Positions 1-7,805 of a stretch of DNA of 64,000 nt are shown in pieces. Origin of the DNA: an uncultured Saprospiraceae bacterium (GTDB lineage Bacteria; Bacteroidota; Bacteroidia; Chitinophagales; Saprospiraceae); NCBI GenBank assembly GCA_938001865.1, contig CALLAW010000040.1, forward strand, positions 35,450 to 99,449, given 5' to 3'. The notes under the pieces were generated by a model, which was not told the origin of the DNA, made no database searches, and worked only from the letters and a program-made list of their open reading frames with translations. The first letter of the stretch is position 1. Each line of letters opens with the position of its first letter. The translations under genes were made by a program, and so were the position numbers.

Positions 1-965
1 TTGGTGATATTCCGATGACTGAGGCGTTAAGAGGAATCGAGTTTTTGCAACCTTCTTATGATTCTCAAGAGTCAGTATATGCTGGAGTACAGTCTATGTT
101 AGATGAGGGGATTGCCGATCTAGCTTCTGCTGAAGGCTATGCTGGTGGTGACCTTGTATTCGGTGGAGATGCTGCTAATTGGATAGCAACAGCTCATGCT
201 TTCAAAGCAAGATATTATCTTCAAGTATCTAAGAGAAGTGCTACAGGCATGTCTGATGCACTTGCCTCAATAGGTAATGCATTTGCAGATGCTAGTGCAC
301 AACCCAATCTTACATTCGATGATTCTCAGATTGGTAATCATGCTCTTGCAAAATTTGGAACTGAAAGACCTGGAACATTAGGATTCCATCCTGACTTTGC
401 AGCAATGCTTACTGACGATCCTAGAGGGAGTTCTTACTTCTTACCAGATACAGTAGAGTCTATGATCTCTTACCAATATTGGGGATTTGACAACCTTGTG
501 TGGGCACAAAACAATGCAACTCTACCACTCATCTCTTATGTCGAACTCAAGATGATGGAAGCTGAAATTACAGCAGCAAACGGTGGCGATGCAAGTGCTA
601 TGCTTGAAGAAGCTATATTGGCATCTATGGCAATGGTAGGAGTAGAAGACGGCGGATATGCTGCGGCTAATAGCAGTCTGTCTGGCATGTCATCTGATGA
701 GGCTATTGAGAAGATTATGACTGAGGCTTATAAGGCGTATTACGGATTCAATTTCCATGGGACATGGTCCAATTATAGAAGAACGGGATATCCAGCAATT
801 ACGCCACAGAATAATGAAGCAAATGGATTGAATCCAGGTGGACAAGTACCTAGAAGATTCCTCTATGCAGATTCTGAATCAGCAACTAACTCAGCAAATC
901 TAGAAGCTGCACAAGCTGCGCAATCTGGAGCTCTACTCAATATTGACGTGTGGGCATTTGAATAA
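1..965 (+). CDS. SusD/RagB-family outer-membrane lipoprotein, 3' part
   Basis: The reading frame is open from base 3, so the N-terminus with its signal sequence lies outside the window; 321 codons are visible. The first visible residues GDIPMTEAL match the conserved GDVPYTEAL-type segment that sits about one third into SusD-like proteins (SusD-like_2 type). The rest is helical, with a C-terminal stretch (YKAYYGFNFHGTWSNYRRTGYP) broken here as YYGFNFHGTWSNYRRTG that is typical of the family end, followed by residues FLYADSES. SusD proteins bind oligomers at the cell surface and cap a SusC TonB-dependent transporter; a susC gene is therefore expected just upstream, out of view. Two secreted proteins follow on the same strand after 18 and 1 bases. 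The substrate cannot be told from sequence. Confidence 0.88.
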   Translation, partial: GDIPMTEALRGIEFLQPSYDSQESVYAGVQSMLDEGIADLASAEGYAGGDLVFGGDAANWIATAHAFKARYYLQVSKRSATGMSDALASIGNAFADASAQPNLTFDDSQIGNHALAKFGTERPGTLGFHPDFAAMLTDDPRGSSYFLPDTVESMISYQYWGFDNLVWAQNNATLPLISYVELKMMEAEITAANGGDASAMLEEAILASMAMVGVEDGGYAAANSSLSGMSSDEAIEKIMTEAYKAYYGFNFHGTWSNYRRTGYPAITPQNNEANGLNPGGQVPRRFLYADSESATNSANLEAAQAAQSGALLNIDVWAFE

Positions 966-983
966 TAGATTGTAACTTTTTAT

Positions 984-1709
984 ATGTTAATGTTCAGAAT
1001 CATATCACTTATTACAGGTTTAGTCTTTTGCCTGAGTTATAACACTCAAGGTCAATTTACTGAAGTCAACTCTACAGTGTTGAAGCAAAATCCTGATGAC
1101 TTGGTCAATTATCAAGCAATGTCTACTTACGGCTTGAATACGTTTGACTTAAGGGATTTCACACCAGATGGTTCGCCATACTATGGTGATAAGTGGTATG
1201 ATGGTACGCTTGTTTTATTTGATGACAAAGAGATTAAGTGTCCAATGTTGTTTGACGTTGAAGATCAAGAGTTCTTTATCCAACTCAATGATGAAATCTT
1301 CTTACTCCCTAATGGTGTAGTCAAGAGGTTCCAATTGGGACCTGATGAAGACGGGTCGCAAACCTCAACGACATACTACAGCATGTCTACTTCTAATAGT
1401 GTGATCTATTATGAATTGCTTGGAAAGCAAGGGGACATATCTCTTATCAAATTATTTGATGTGAAGATAATAGCACCCAATTACAATCCAGCAATTGATG
1501 TAGGCACTCACAAGAAGACTTATGTCAAAAAAGAAACTTTAGCTCTGATGGACAAGAGTACTTTCATTGAGCTAAGGAAGCCAAGAAATAAAACATTTAA
1601 AAAGTTTAATAACACTGCTCTACAACAAGCCTTGAAAAAAGGCAATGTAAGTTTTGATGATGAAGAATCAATTCTTGCAATTTTAAATAACAATTTTAAA
1701 AATTTATAA
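984..1709 (+). CDS. Secreted protein of unknown function downstream of susD
   Basis: 241 residues. The N-terminus (MLMFRIISLITGLVFCLS) is a signal peptide ending near GQF at about residue 24. A second ATG lies two codons in. The middle holds the pattern DGTLVLFDDKEIKCPMLF followed by a strand-rich stretch, which resembles a group of small Bacteroidota exported proteins having a G/D-S-P-Y segment and then a described quantity with 'ikg' type strands; I do not recognise a named domain. It starts 18 bases after the SusD stop and ends one base before the next gene, so the three are probably one operon. A TAACTTTT sequence at 973-980 resembles a -7 element but lacks the final G, so a separate promoter is doubtful. 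Function unknown; export to the periplasm or surface is the safe statement. Confidence 0.75.
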   Translation: MLMFRIISLITGLVFCLSYNTQGQFTEVNSTVLKQNPDDLVNYQAMSTYGLNTFDLRDFTPDGSPYYGDKWYDGTLVLFDDKEIKCPMLFDVEDQEFFIQLNDEIFLLPNGVVKRFQLGPDEDGSQTSTTYYSMSTSNSVIYYELLGKQGDISLIKLFDVKIIAPNYNPAIDVGTHKKTYVKKETLALMDKSTFIELRKPRNKTFKKFNNTALQQALKKGNVSFDDEESILAILNNNFKNL

Positions 1710-1710
1710 A

Positions 1711-2628
1711 ATGAAAATAAATAACATTTTTTCAGTAATGATGATTTTCATGCTACTGTTAGCAGTAGGGTGTCAAGATGACCCAATTATTGACAAAGCT
1801 GAAGATACACTCTTTGAAGAAGGAGGTGCAACTGTTGCAGCTACAGCTTCAGGAAACGAATTCAACTTAACTGACTATTTAACTGGTCAAGATAATGTTC
1901 CAGTTACTTATTCAGTAACGACTACAGGTGAGGATGTTTCTAGCCTTAACTCTTTTATCTCATATAATGGAGGTAATGTAAACAGCTTAACGGATTTTGA
2001 AAGCTTTCCTTCGGAAGGAAGTATAGATATTGTTCAAGCAGCACAAGCTTGTGGGATTAATCCTGATGATTTGGTAGCAGGAGATTTTTTCACAGTGAGT
2101 TTTGATAATGTAACTACTGATTCTGGACTATTTGCAACGGGTGCTGGATTTAGAATTGACGTAGTAGAAGTATTCAAATCGGCACTAGCAGGAGTGTTCG
2201 ACGCGGTAGTTACATCTACTAATCAAGCAGCTGGTATTGGTTGGGATGATTGTGCAGGTAACGAATGGACTGGATTAGTTGAATGGGAAAGACAACATAC
2301 TCTTCCTGAAGATGATGGAATTTACAGAGTATTGACTACAGCTCCAACTACTGAGGTATTTGAAGACGCATCACATGGTGCTTACTATAGCTGTTATGGA
2401 ACAGATGCACAAGCTAACCTGCCAAATGGTGATCTTAGAGTCACTGATACAGATGGTGTACTGGCAATTACAGGAGCATCTCAATGGGGTGAAGTTTATG
2501 CTGTGACTGATGTTGTAGTAGATGGCACAGTATTGACATTTAACTGGACCAACGATTATGGCGAAGGAGCTGCAATTCAACTTACTAGACAAGATGGTGT
2601 AGATTGGCCAGCAGACCTTTCAAATTAG
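1711..2628 (+). CDS. Putative surface lipoprotein of the susD operon
   Basis: 305 residues beginning with a lipoprotein signal peptide; the lipobox LAVGC places the lipidated Cys at residue 21, followed by QDD, an acidic stretch of the kind that sends Bacteroidota lipoproteins to the cell surface. After an extended linker the protein is strand-rich with paired Cys (CAGNEW, YYSCYG) and no catalytic motif I recognise. Its start lies one base after the preceding stop, so it is translated as part of the SusD transcript. In SusCD operons a third lipoprotein commonly acts as a surface glycan- or ligand-binding protein; that role is an inference from position only. A strong terminator follows 31 bases after the stop. 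Confidence 0.75.
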   Translation: MKINNIFSVMMIFMLLLAVGCQDDPIIDKAEDTLFEEGGATVAATASGNEFNLTDYLTGQDNVPVTYSVTTTGEDVSSLNSFISYNGGNVNSLTDFESFPSEGSIDIVQAAQACGINPDDLVAGDFFTVSFDNVTTDSGLFATGAGFRIDVVEVFKSALAGVFDAVVTSTNQAAGIGWDDCAGNEWTGLVEWERQHTLPEDDGIYRVLTTAPTTEVFEDASHGAYYSCYGTDAQANLPNGDLRVTDTDGVLAITGASQWGEVYAVTDVVVDGTVLTFNWTNDYGEGAAIQLTRQDGVDWPADLSN

Positions 2629-2658
2629 GAAGGATATTGTCAATCTAAAAAAGAAGAT

Positions 2659-2690
2659 AATGGGAAAGTCGTAATGACTTTCCCATTTTT
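2659..2690 (+). terminator. Rho-independent terminator of the susD operon
   Basis: Perfect 12-bp stem AATGGGAAAGTC / GACTTTCCCATT with a 5-base loop (GTAAT), followed by a short T run. It closes the SusD-secreted protein-lipoprotein transcript and isolates it from the gene starting at 2703. Confidence 0.9.
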
Positions 2691-2702
2691 GTATTTAGAG
2701 TT

Positions 2703-4358
2703 ATGAGACTTTGTTTTTCAATAATATTAATTTTTTCATTTAGTTATTTAAACTCACAATTTACGGTTGGGACACTTTATCTCGATAGCTTGCTTGTGCA
2801 AGATGGACATACTCTATTCTATCCTAACAACCAATCATCTGTATATTTAATAGACAATTGTGGAGCACTCATCAATGAATGGAAACTGTCCGAAGGAAGC
2901 TTTGCTGGAGCTGTAGCAAAGATGGACTCTCATGCTAATCTGTTTGTAGCTAGTGCTAACAGTACTTTAGTCAATCAATCATCTTTTGGTGCGGGAGGAG
3001 CCGGTGGTGTCATTGAAAAGTACGATAGAAATAATACTTTAATTTGGCGACATATAGCAGCTGATTCATTACAAAGACAACACCATGATTTTGAAATACT
3101 CCCTAATGGTAATATTCTATACATTGTGTGGCAGAGGCACTTTTTGGATGAGATAGTTTCAATGGGTTTTGATACAGTAACTCACCCTCAAAGAGAAATA
3201 TGGTCTGACTCGGTCTTAGAGTATGACCCACTATTAGATCAGATCGTCTGGCAGTGGAACTCTTGGGACCATATTGTACAAGACTATGACGAAAACTCAT
3301 CAAATTACGGAGACGTTTCACAATCATTGGGTCGCATAGATCTCAATTATCAAGATTATTCATTTGGTAGACAAGACTGGTTACATAGCAATGGAATTAG
3401 TTATTTAGAAGAGAGAGACCAAATTGTTCTTTCTGTTCGTAATTTCAATGAAATCTGGATCATTGATCATTCAACAACCATTGAGGAGGCAGCTACAAGT
3501 GAAGGTGGTGTGTCTGGCAAAGGTGGAGAACTACTCTATAGATGGGGAGATAGTAATACCTACCAAGAAGATTCTTTTGATGTGCAAAGAAGAAGCTTTT
3601 GGCAGCATGATCCAGATTGGGTATTGACAGATAATGGTGAACAAGGCATTTTGTTTTTCAATAACTTTTTAGATGAAGAGCGATCCGAAGGTCAATTAAT
3701 ACTCCCTGTATTTGATGCCGAATCCCAAACATATCAGCTTGCCCAAGATTCTACAGAGTACCTTCCTTTACATCCGATAGAGACTTATAGTCATCCTCAA
3801 CAAGAGAAAACATTTTCTACTGCTGCTTCGTCCATTCAGAAATTACCAAATGGTAACATTCTCATGTGTGCAGCTAGGCAAGGACGCATCTTCGAGATCA
3901 CCATGGAAGGCAACTTAGTCTGGGAATACTTAGTACCTCTAAAAGCCGGTATTCCAATAGACCAAGGTTTTGAATTGAGTTTGAGCGATAACTTCACTTT
4001 TCAAGCTCATAAATATCCGATCAGCTACTCTGATGAGTTTATTACAGATAGTACGACGACTATTGAGGTGGGTTCTTTACCAAGCTACTGTGATCAAATA
4101 TCTAGCAATTCGAATTTTAAAAATCATGATCAGATAGCCACTATTCAGCCAAATCCAATATTAGATGAGGTGCTGAGAGTTGCTGTGAAAGATTCAGTTG
4201 ATTATTTTGATACAGGATACGAAATATATACTCTGAGTGGATCACCCTTATTAAGAGGTGTTTTTGACCACGATCTCACTATAGATGTAAGTACTCTTGA
4301 AGCAGGTATCTATCTGTTGCGATTGCAAGGAGAGTTATTGAAATTTGCAAAGCTTTAA
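2703..4358 (+). CDS. T9SS-exported arylsulfotransferase-like protein
   Basis: 551 residues with an N-terminal signal peptide (about residues 1-18), an arylsulfotransferase (ASST) beta-propeller core and a C-terminal type A T9SS sorting domain (from QPNPILDE to the end, with the closing pattern GIYLLRL). Family hallmarks visible in the core are HHDFEILPNGNILYI, DWLHSNGISY, FWQHDPDWVL and QKLPNGNILM, each a propeller blade carrying conserved His or PNGN motifs. ASST enzymes move sulfate between phenolic esters without PAPS; related proteins of unknown activity are frequent, so sulfotransferase activity is an inference. The stop overlaps the convergent VCBS gene by four bases. Alternative: a non-enzymatic propeller adhesin. 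Confidence 0.85.
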   Translation: MRLCFSIILIFSFSYLNSQFTVGTLYLDSLLVQDGHTLFYPNNQSSVYLIDNCGALINEWKLSEGSFAGAVAKMDSHANLFVASANSTLVNQSSFGAGGAGGVIEKYDRNNTLIWRHIAADSLQRQHHDFEILPNGNILYIVWQRHFLDEIVSMGFDTVTHPQREIWSDSVLEYDPLLDQIVWQWNSWDHIVQDYDENSSNYGDVSQSLGRIDLNYQDYSFGRQDWLHSNGISYLEERDQIVLSVRNFNEIWIIDHSTTIEEAATSEGGVSGKGGELLYRWGDSNTYQEDSFDVQRRSFWQHDPDWVLTDNGEQGILFFNNFLDEERSEGQLILPVFDAESQTYQLAQDSTEYLPLHPIETYSHPQQEKTFSTAASSIQKLPNGNILMCAARQGRIFEITMEGNLVWEYLVPLKAGIPIDQGFELSLSDNFTFQAHKYPISYSDEFITDSTTTIEVGSLPSYCDQISSNSNFKNHDQIATIQPNPILDEVLRVAVKDSVDYFDTGYEIYTLSGSPLLRGVFDHDLTIDVSTLEAGIYLLRLQGELLKFAKL

Positions 4359-6376
4359 TTGACGATCAACTTGAGAGTATATTGTTCATTCTTGGTGGTT
4401 ACTTGAATCAAGTACAGTCCTGCATTGAGATCGTCTACTTTTACTTGAGTTCTATATCGACCATCTTCTGATTTTTTTAGATCAGAGGGAAATAATCTAG
4501 TTTCTGTTATTGATCGACCTGTCATGTCTAACAGTTCATAACTTATAGGAATAGTATCACATTCGAGATTGATCGTCGACTTTGGAAGAGTTGGATTAGG
4601 GTAGATTCGGATTGATGCAAACTCTTTTGCTAGATCTTTATCAACAGAGCGATAGATTACATTACCAATATACTTCTTAGGGCTTACAAGTTCAAAGAAT
4701 CCACCATCATCTACCATTGCAGTTGTGTCCACATCGGTTTCTTCATTGATCGTAAGATAAGTGGTGTCCTCCTTTATGTAATAGAGACTGTCTACCACAA
4801 GATTGGAGTAAGTGTCGACAGTTTGTGCTGTATTTGGCCAGTAGATAACCAAGCTATCGATAGTCTTCGTAGTTCCGACGCCAAAATGCAAAGTTTTACT
4901 ACTAGATGAACCATGGCTATTACCGCAAGAGACTTCTTTGAGTATCTGATCGTCTTGATGATACAGCTCTACATTTGCACCGCAGGCACTTTTGTTTGCA
5001 ACAAGCCCCTCTAGCTTGACTTGTACCCAATGCATGGAGTCAGCTATGGTTGTGTTGGATTGGTTTTGGTAGATCTGTGACGTCATTTCGCCATTGATGG
5101 GTATCCTCATCACATTGACAAGGATATCTTGATCTCCATCATTATCATAGTCACTTATTGCTACACCACGACCCGAGTGGATATTGTCTAATCCTGAGAC
5201 ATCTATCGTCTGCTCACTGAATTGAAAACCACCCAAATTTTCATAGAAACGATCTCTATCATTAAAGCTTGAAGGGAGAAAGGGTGGAGCAGGAACGTAT
5301 CCATTAGCTACATAAAGGTCTTCATACCCATCGTTGTTGTAATCTAGAAAAGCTGCTCCCCAACTGATACTGAGCTCACCTGGGTTCTCACTATTATTTG
5401 CACTCGATGCTACAGGATCAACAATTGTATGTAAGGTATCTGACTTGTTTTCGAGTAAAATGTTGCTTCCAAAGTTAGTGATATAATAATCCATATCAAG
5501 ATCATGGTCAAGATCTGCCGCAGCCATCCCCATCGAATAGATTCCATCATTGAATCCATAATCTTTAGTTTGACTAAAGAAAGTACCGTTTATGTTCATT
5601 AGCATCCTATTTGGCACGACATCATTGCCAAAGTCATTGCAAACAAGTAAGTCAATGTCCCTGTCTCTATCAAAGTCGGTTGCCATAGCTGATAAGGTGC
5701 AACCTTGATCTTCGTCGGTGCTCAGATAGAGGTCAGTGACATCCTGAAATTGGAAATTACCTAGATTGTGATAAAGTGAATTGGGGTAGCACAAATGATC
5801 ATAAGCAATGATCACATTATCTTCATCTCGGATAAAACCGGGTTCGTCTACATAATTGAGTACGTAGATGTCCAACAAGCCATCATTGTCAAAGTCTACC
5901 AGCACCGCACCAGACGATTTTTCTATGGTATTGAATTGCAACCAGACATCTTCGTATTCGTTATTTCCTTTATTGAAAAATAAAATATTTTTACTCAGAA
6001 TCTCTCCAGATCCTATAGTTGTGACAAAGATGTCCTCCCTTCCATCATTGTTAAGGTCCCCCGTTACGACACCTGTTGTATAGTAATTTGCTGTAAGCCC
6101 TAATCCAGAAAAAAAGCCTGCCTCTTCAAATTGTCCATCATTGTTAATCAATAACTGATCTTTATTGGTCCCACTGATCAGATAGATATCGTCATCTCCA
6201 TCATTGTCAGAGTCAAAGAATGCACAACCACCACCATTAAAGTTGCTATGCTTATTATAGTGGTTTACTCCGATGCTCTGTGCAACTTGGACAAAGTGAG
6301 TCGACGTTTGGCTATGACCAATAATCGAAAATGACAAAAGATTGCATATCACAAACATATTAAATATATTTGCCAT
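4355..6376 (-). CDS. VCBS/FG-GAP repeat, ASPIC/UnbV protein with T9SS sorting domain
   Basis: 673 residues from the chosen ATG at 6376, which gives a usable signal peptide (FVICNLLSFSIIGHSQ). Upstream in-frame codons exist but would run deep into the divergent xerC. The core has about seven DxDxDG calcium-loop blades (for example FFDSDNDGDDDIYL, DFDNDGLLDIYVLN, DYDNDGDQDILVN), typical of an integrin-like propeller, then an ASPIC/UnbV domain near residues 470-560 (SACGANVELY, SLVIYWPN), and a T9SS type A C-terminus (RIYPNPTLPKS to KLIVN). Such proteins are exported to the surface and may bind ligands or polysaccharide; no enzymatic role is established. Its start codon directly abuts that of xerC. 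Confidence 0.85.
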   Translation of the reverse strand: MANIFNMFVICNLLSFSIIGHSQTSTHFVQVAQSIGVNHYNKHSNFNGGGCAFFDSDNDGDDDIYLISGTNKDQLLINNDGQFEEAGFFSGLGLTANYYTTGVVTGDLNNDGREDIFVTTIGSGEILSKNILFFNKGNNEYEDVWLQFNTIEKSSGAVLVDFDNDGLLDIYVLNYVDEPGFIRDEDNVIIAYDHLCYPNSLYHNLGNFQFQDVTDLYLSTDEDQGCTLSAMATDFDRDRDIDLLVCNDFGNDVVPNRMLMNINGTFFSQTKDYGFNDGIYSMGMAAADLDHDLDMDYYITNFGSNILLENKSDTLHTIVDPVASSANNSENPGELSISWGAAFLDYNNDGYEDLYVANGYVPAPPFLPSSFNDRDRFYENLGGFQFSEQTIDVSGLDNIHSGRGVAISDYDNDGDQDILVNVMRIPINGEMTSQIYQNQSNTTIADSMHWVQVKLEGLVANKSACGANVELYHQDDQILKEVSCGNSHGSSSSKTLHFGVGTTKTIDSLVIYWPNTAQTVDTYSNLVVDSLYYIKEDTTYLTINEETDVDTTAMVDDGGFFELVSPKKYIGNVIYRSVDKDLAKEFASIRIYPNPTLPKSTINLECDTIPISYELLDMTGRSITETRLFPSDLKKSEDGRYRTQVKVDDLNAGLYLIQVTTKNEQYTLKLIVN
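6341..6372 (+). promoter_or_regulatory. Predicted xerC promoter (ATTG-20-TATATTTG)
   Basis: A perfect Bacteroidota -7 element TATATTTG at 6365-6372 is preceded, after 20 bases, by ATTG at 6341-6344, one base from the -33 consensus TTTG. Only four bases separate the -7 from the xerC ATG at 6377, so the transcript should start at or next to the start codon. The element lies inside the 5' end of the divergent VCBS gene. Confidence 0.65.
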
Positions 6377-7255
6377 ATGTATTTGAACGAATTCATCCAA
6401 TATATCAGTCAGCAGAAGAGATACTCTAATCATACAGTTATTGCTTATCGTAAAGATATTCAACTTTTGCAAAGTTACCTGACAGAACAATATGAGATTG
6501 ATGATTGGTCCGTTGTGAACTATCATCAAGTCAGATCTTACGTAGTTACACTCATGCGTGAGGGGATCACTGAGAAAACAATAAATCGTAAACTGTCCTC
6601 CATTCGATCATTTTATAAATATCTACTCAATAGGGGATATGTTGACACTAACCCGACGGCACAGATAGTAGCTCCGAAGATTCCCAAGAGATTACCCTCA
6701 TATCTTAAGCCAACAGAAGTGGAGCAATTACTAGATCAGATTGTGGATTATACCTCATTTGAATCGACAAGAAATAATCTATTGATGATAACCTTGCTCG
6801 TATTAGGCTTGCGACGTTCTGAGGTCATTGGCATGAAAATGGCCCACGTTGACCTATTGAGAAGTACGCTGACTGTACTAGGTAAGGGTGATAAAGAAAG
6901 GAAACTGCCACTCTCACAAGGATACATCAAGCGATATCAAAATTATTTGCTAAGACGAGAAGAGCAAAACCCAACACATGATTTTATCTTTATCACCAAC
7001 TCGGCAAAACCACTATATCCAAAGTTTCTTTATAATCTCGTGAAATCGCAAATACAGAGTGTCAGTGCTCTAACAAAGAAATCTCCACACGTACTGCGCC
7101 ATACATTTGCTACATTACTCTCCGATAATGGTGCTCAGATAACCGCAATCAAAGACTTACTTGGTCACAGCAGCCTTGCTGCAACACAGATCTACACACA
7201 TTCTTCCATAAGAGCATTACAAAATGCTTACAGCAAAGCACATCCAAGATCGTAA
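6377..7255 (+). CDS. xerC: Tyrosine recombinase XerC/XerD
   Basis: 292 residues, normal length for a chromosome-dimer resolvase that acts at dif with FtsK. An N-terminal SAM-like core-binding domain (about 1-85; FIQYISQQKRYSNHTVIAYR) precedes the catalytic domain. All catalytic residues are visible: Arg146 (GLRRSEV), Lys170 (GKGDKER), His238 and Arg241 (HVLRHTF), His264 (LLGHSS) and the nucleophile Tyr273 (IYTHS). The start MYLNEFIQ aligns with the usual start of Bacteroidota Xer proteins. Adjacent to the tRNA/tuf/secE cluster, a position normally held by xerC in this phylum; the ribosome hibernation gene usually found between xerC and the tRNAs is absent. XerC versus XerD naming cannot be settled from this copy alone. 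Confidence 0.93.
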   Translation: MYLNEFIQYISQQKRYSNHTVIAYRKDIQLLQSYLTEQYEIDDWSVVNYHQVRSYVVTLMREGITEKTINRKLSSIRSFYKYLLNRGYVDTNPTAQIVAPKIPKRLPSYLKPTEVEQLLDQIVDYTSFESTRNNLLMITLLVLGLRRSEVIGMKMAHVDLLRSTLTVLGKGDKERKLPLSQGYIKRYQNYLLRREEQNPTHDFIFITNSAKPLYPKFLYNLVKSQIQSVSALTKKSPHVLRHTFATLLSDNGAQITAIKDLLGHSSLAATQIYTHSSIRALQNAYSKAHPRS

Positions 7256-7342
7256 ATTATTAACAGTCAGATATTTATACGTGGTAAGTAAAATTTATCT
7301 GTTTTTTAGATAATTTTTATTTCATAAATCAAAAATTACACT

Positions 7343-7350
7343 TACTTTTG
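7343..7350 (+). promoter_or_regulatory. -7 element for the tRNA-tuf transcript
   Basis: TACTTTTG matches TAnnTTTG exactly and sits 21 bases before tRNA-Thr. No good -33 TTTG is seen at the right distance. It is the only promoter-like signal between xerC and the tRNAs and probably drives tRNA-Thr-Tyr-Gly and perhaps tuf. Confidence 0.6.
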
Positions 7351-7371
7351 CATTCGCTTTAATGAAAGTTT

Positions 7372-7445
7372 GCCGATGTAGCTCAGTTGGCCAGAGCAGC
7401 TGATTTGTAATCAGCGGGTCGGGGGTTCGAATCCCTCCATCGGCT
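7372..7445 (+). tRNA. tRNA-Thr(TGT)
   Basis: Acceptor stem GCCGATG / CATCGGC with discriminator T, D-arm GCTC..GAGC, anticodon stem GCTGA/TCAGC with loop TTTGTAA (anticodon TGT at 7406-7408), and T-arm with GGTTCGAATCC. The 3' CCA is not encoded. First of three tRNAs upstream of tuf. Confidence 0.96.
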
Positions 7446-7473
7446 CTTTTTTTTGATAAGATTAACAGGTGTA

Positions 7474-7555
7474 GGGGATGCGCCGAAGTTGGAGAGTCGG
7501 GACAGACTGTAAATCTGTTGTTTAGGCTGAATAGGTTCGAATCCTATCATCCCCA
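7474..7555 (+). tRNA. tRNA-Tyr(GTA), long variable arm
   Basis: Acceptor GGGGATG / CATCCCC with discriminator A; anticodon stem ACAGA/TCTGT with loop CTGTAAA (anticodon GTA); long type II variable arm; T-arm ATAGG/CCTAT around TTCGAAT. The base after the acceptor stem, position 8, reads C rather than the near-universal T. CCA is not encoded. Confidence 0.93.
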
Positions 7556-7573
7556 CATTATAAAGGAGAAGAT

Positions 7574-7646
7574 GCGGGTGTAGCTCAGTTGGTAGAGCAT
7601 CAGCCTTCCAAGCTGAGGGTCGTGGGTTCGAGTCTCATCACCCGCT
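7574..7646 (+). tRNA. tRNA-Gly(TCC)
   Basis: Acceptor GCGGGTG / CACCCGC, discriminator T, D-arm GCTC..GAGC, anticodon stem TCAGC/GCTGA with loop CTTCCAA (anticodon TCC), T-arm GTGGG/CTCAT-like around TTCGAGT. CCA is not encoded. Followed directly by a T run of eight or nine bases. Confidence 0.96.
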
Positions 7647-7787
7647 TTTTTTTATTAGGTTTATCTAATTAAATAACTAATATCACTCAATTGAGTTTGC
7701 TTCTATGGAATGAAGTGTTGGGCAAGTAGCTCTAGATATAAGTTATAAATAGTATTGTATTAAGGATTTAACAGAATTGAATATTAA

Positions 7788-7801
7788 CATTTAAAAATTT
7801 A
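7788..7801 (+). promoter_or_regulatory. A/T-rich 14-mer in front of tuf, shared with rplL
   Basis: CATTTAAAAATTTA lies four bases before the tuf start and is repeated exactly at 11913-11926, seven bases before the rplL start. Both encode very abundant proteins and neither has a Shine-Dalgarno sequence, so an unstructured A-rich translation enhancer is the likely meaning. Confidence 0.4.
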
Positions 7802-7805
7802 TCTG

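Noticed and set aside
6377..6529. N-terminal extension of the VCBS protein up to 6529
   Set aside because: It would overlap the xerC coding region for 51 codons and would bury the signal peptide; the ATG at 6376 is preferred.
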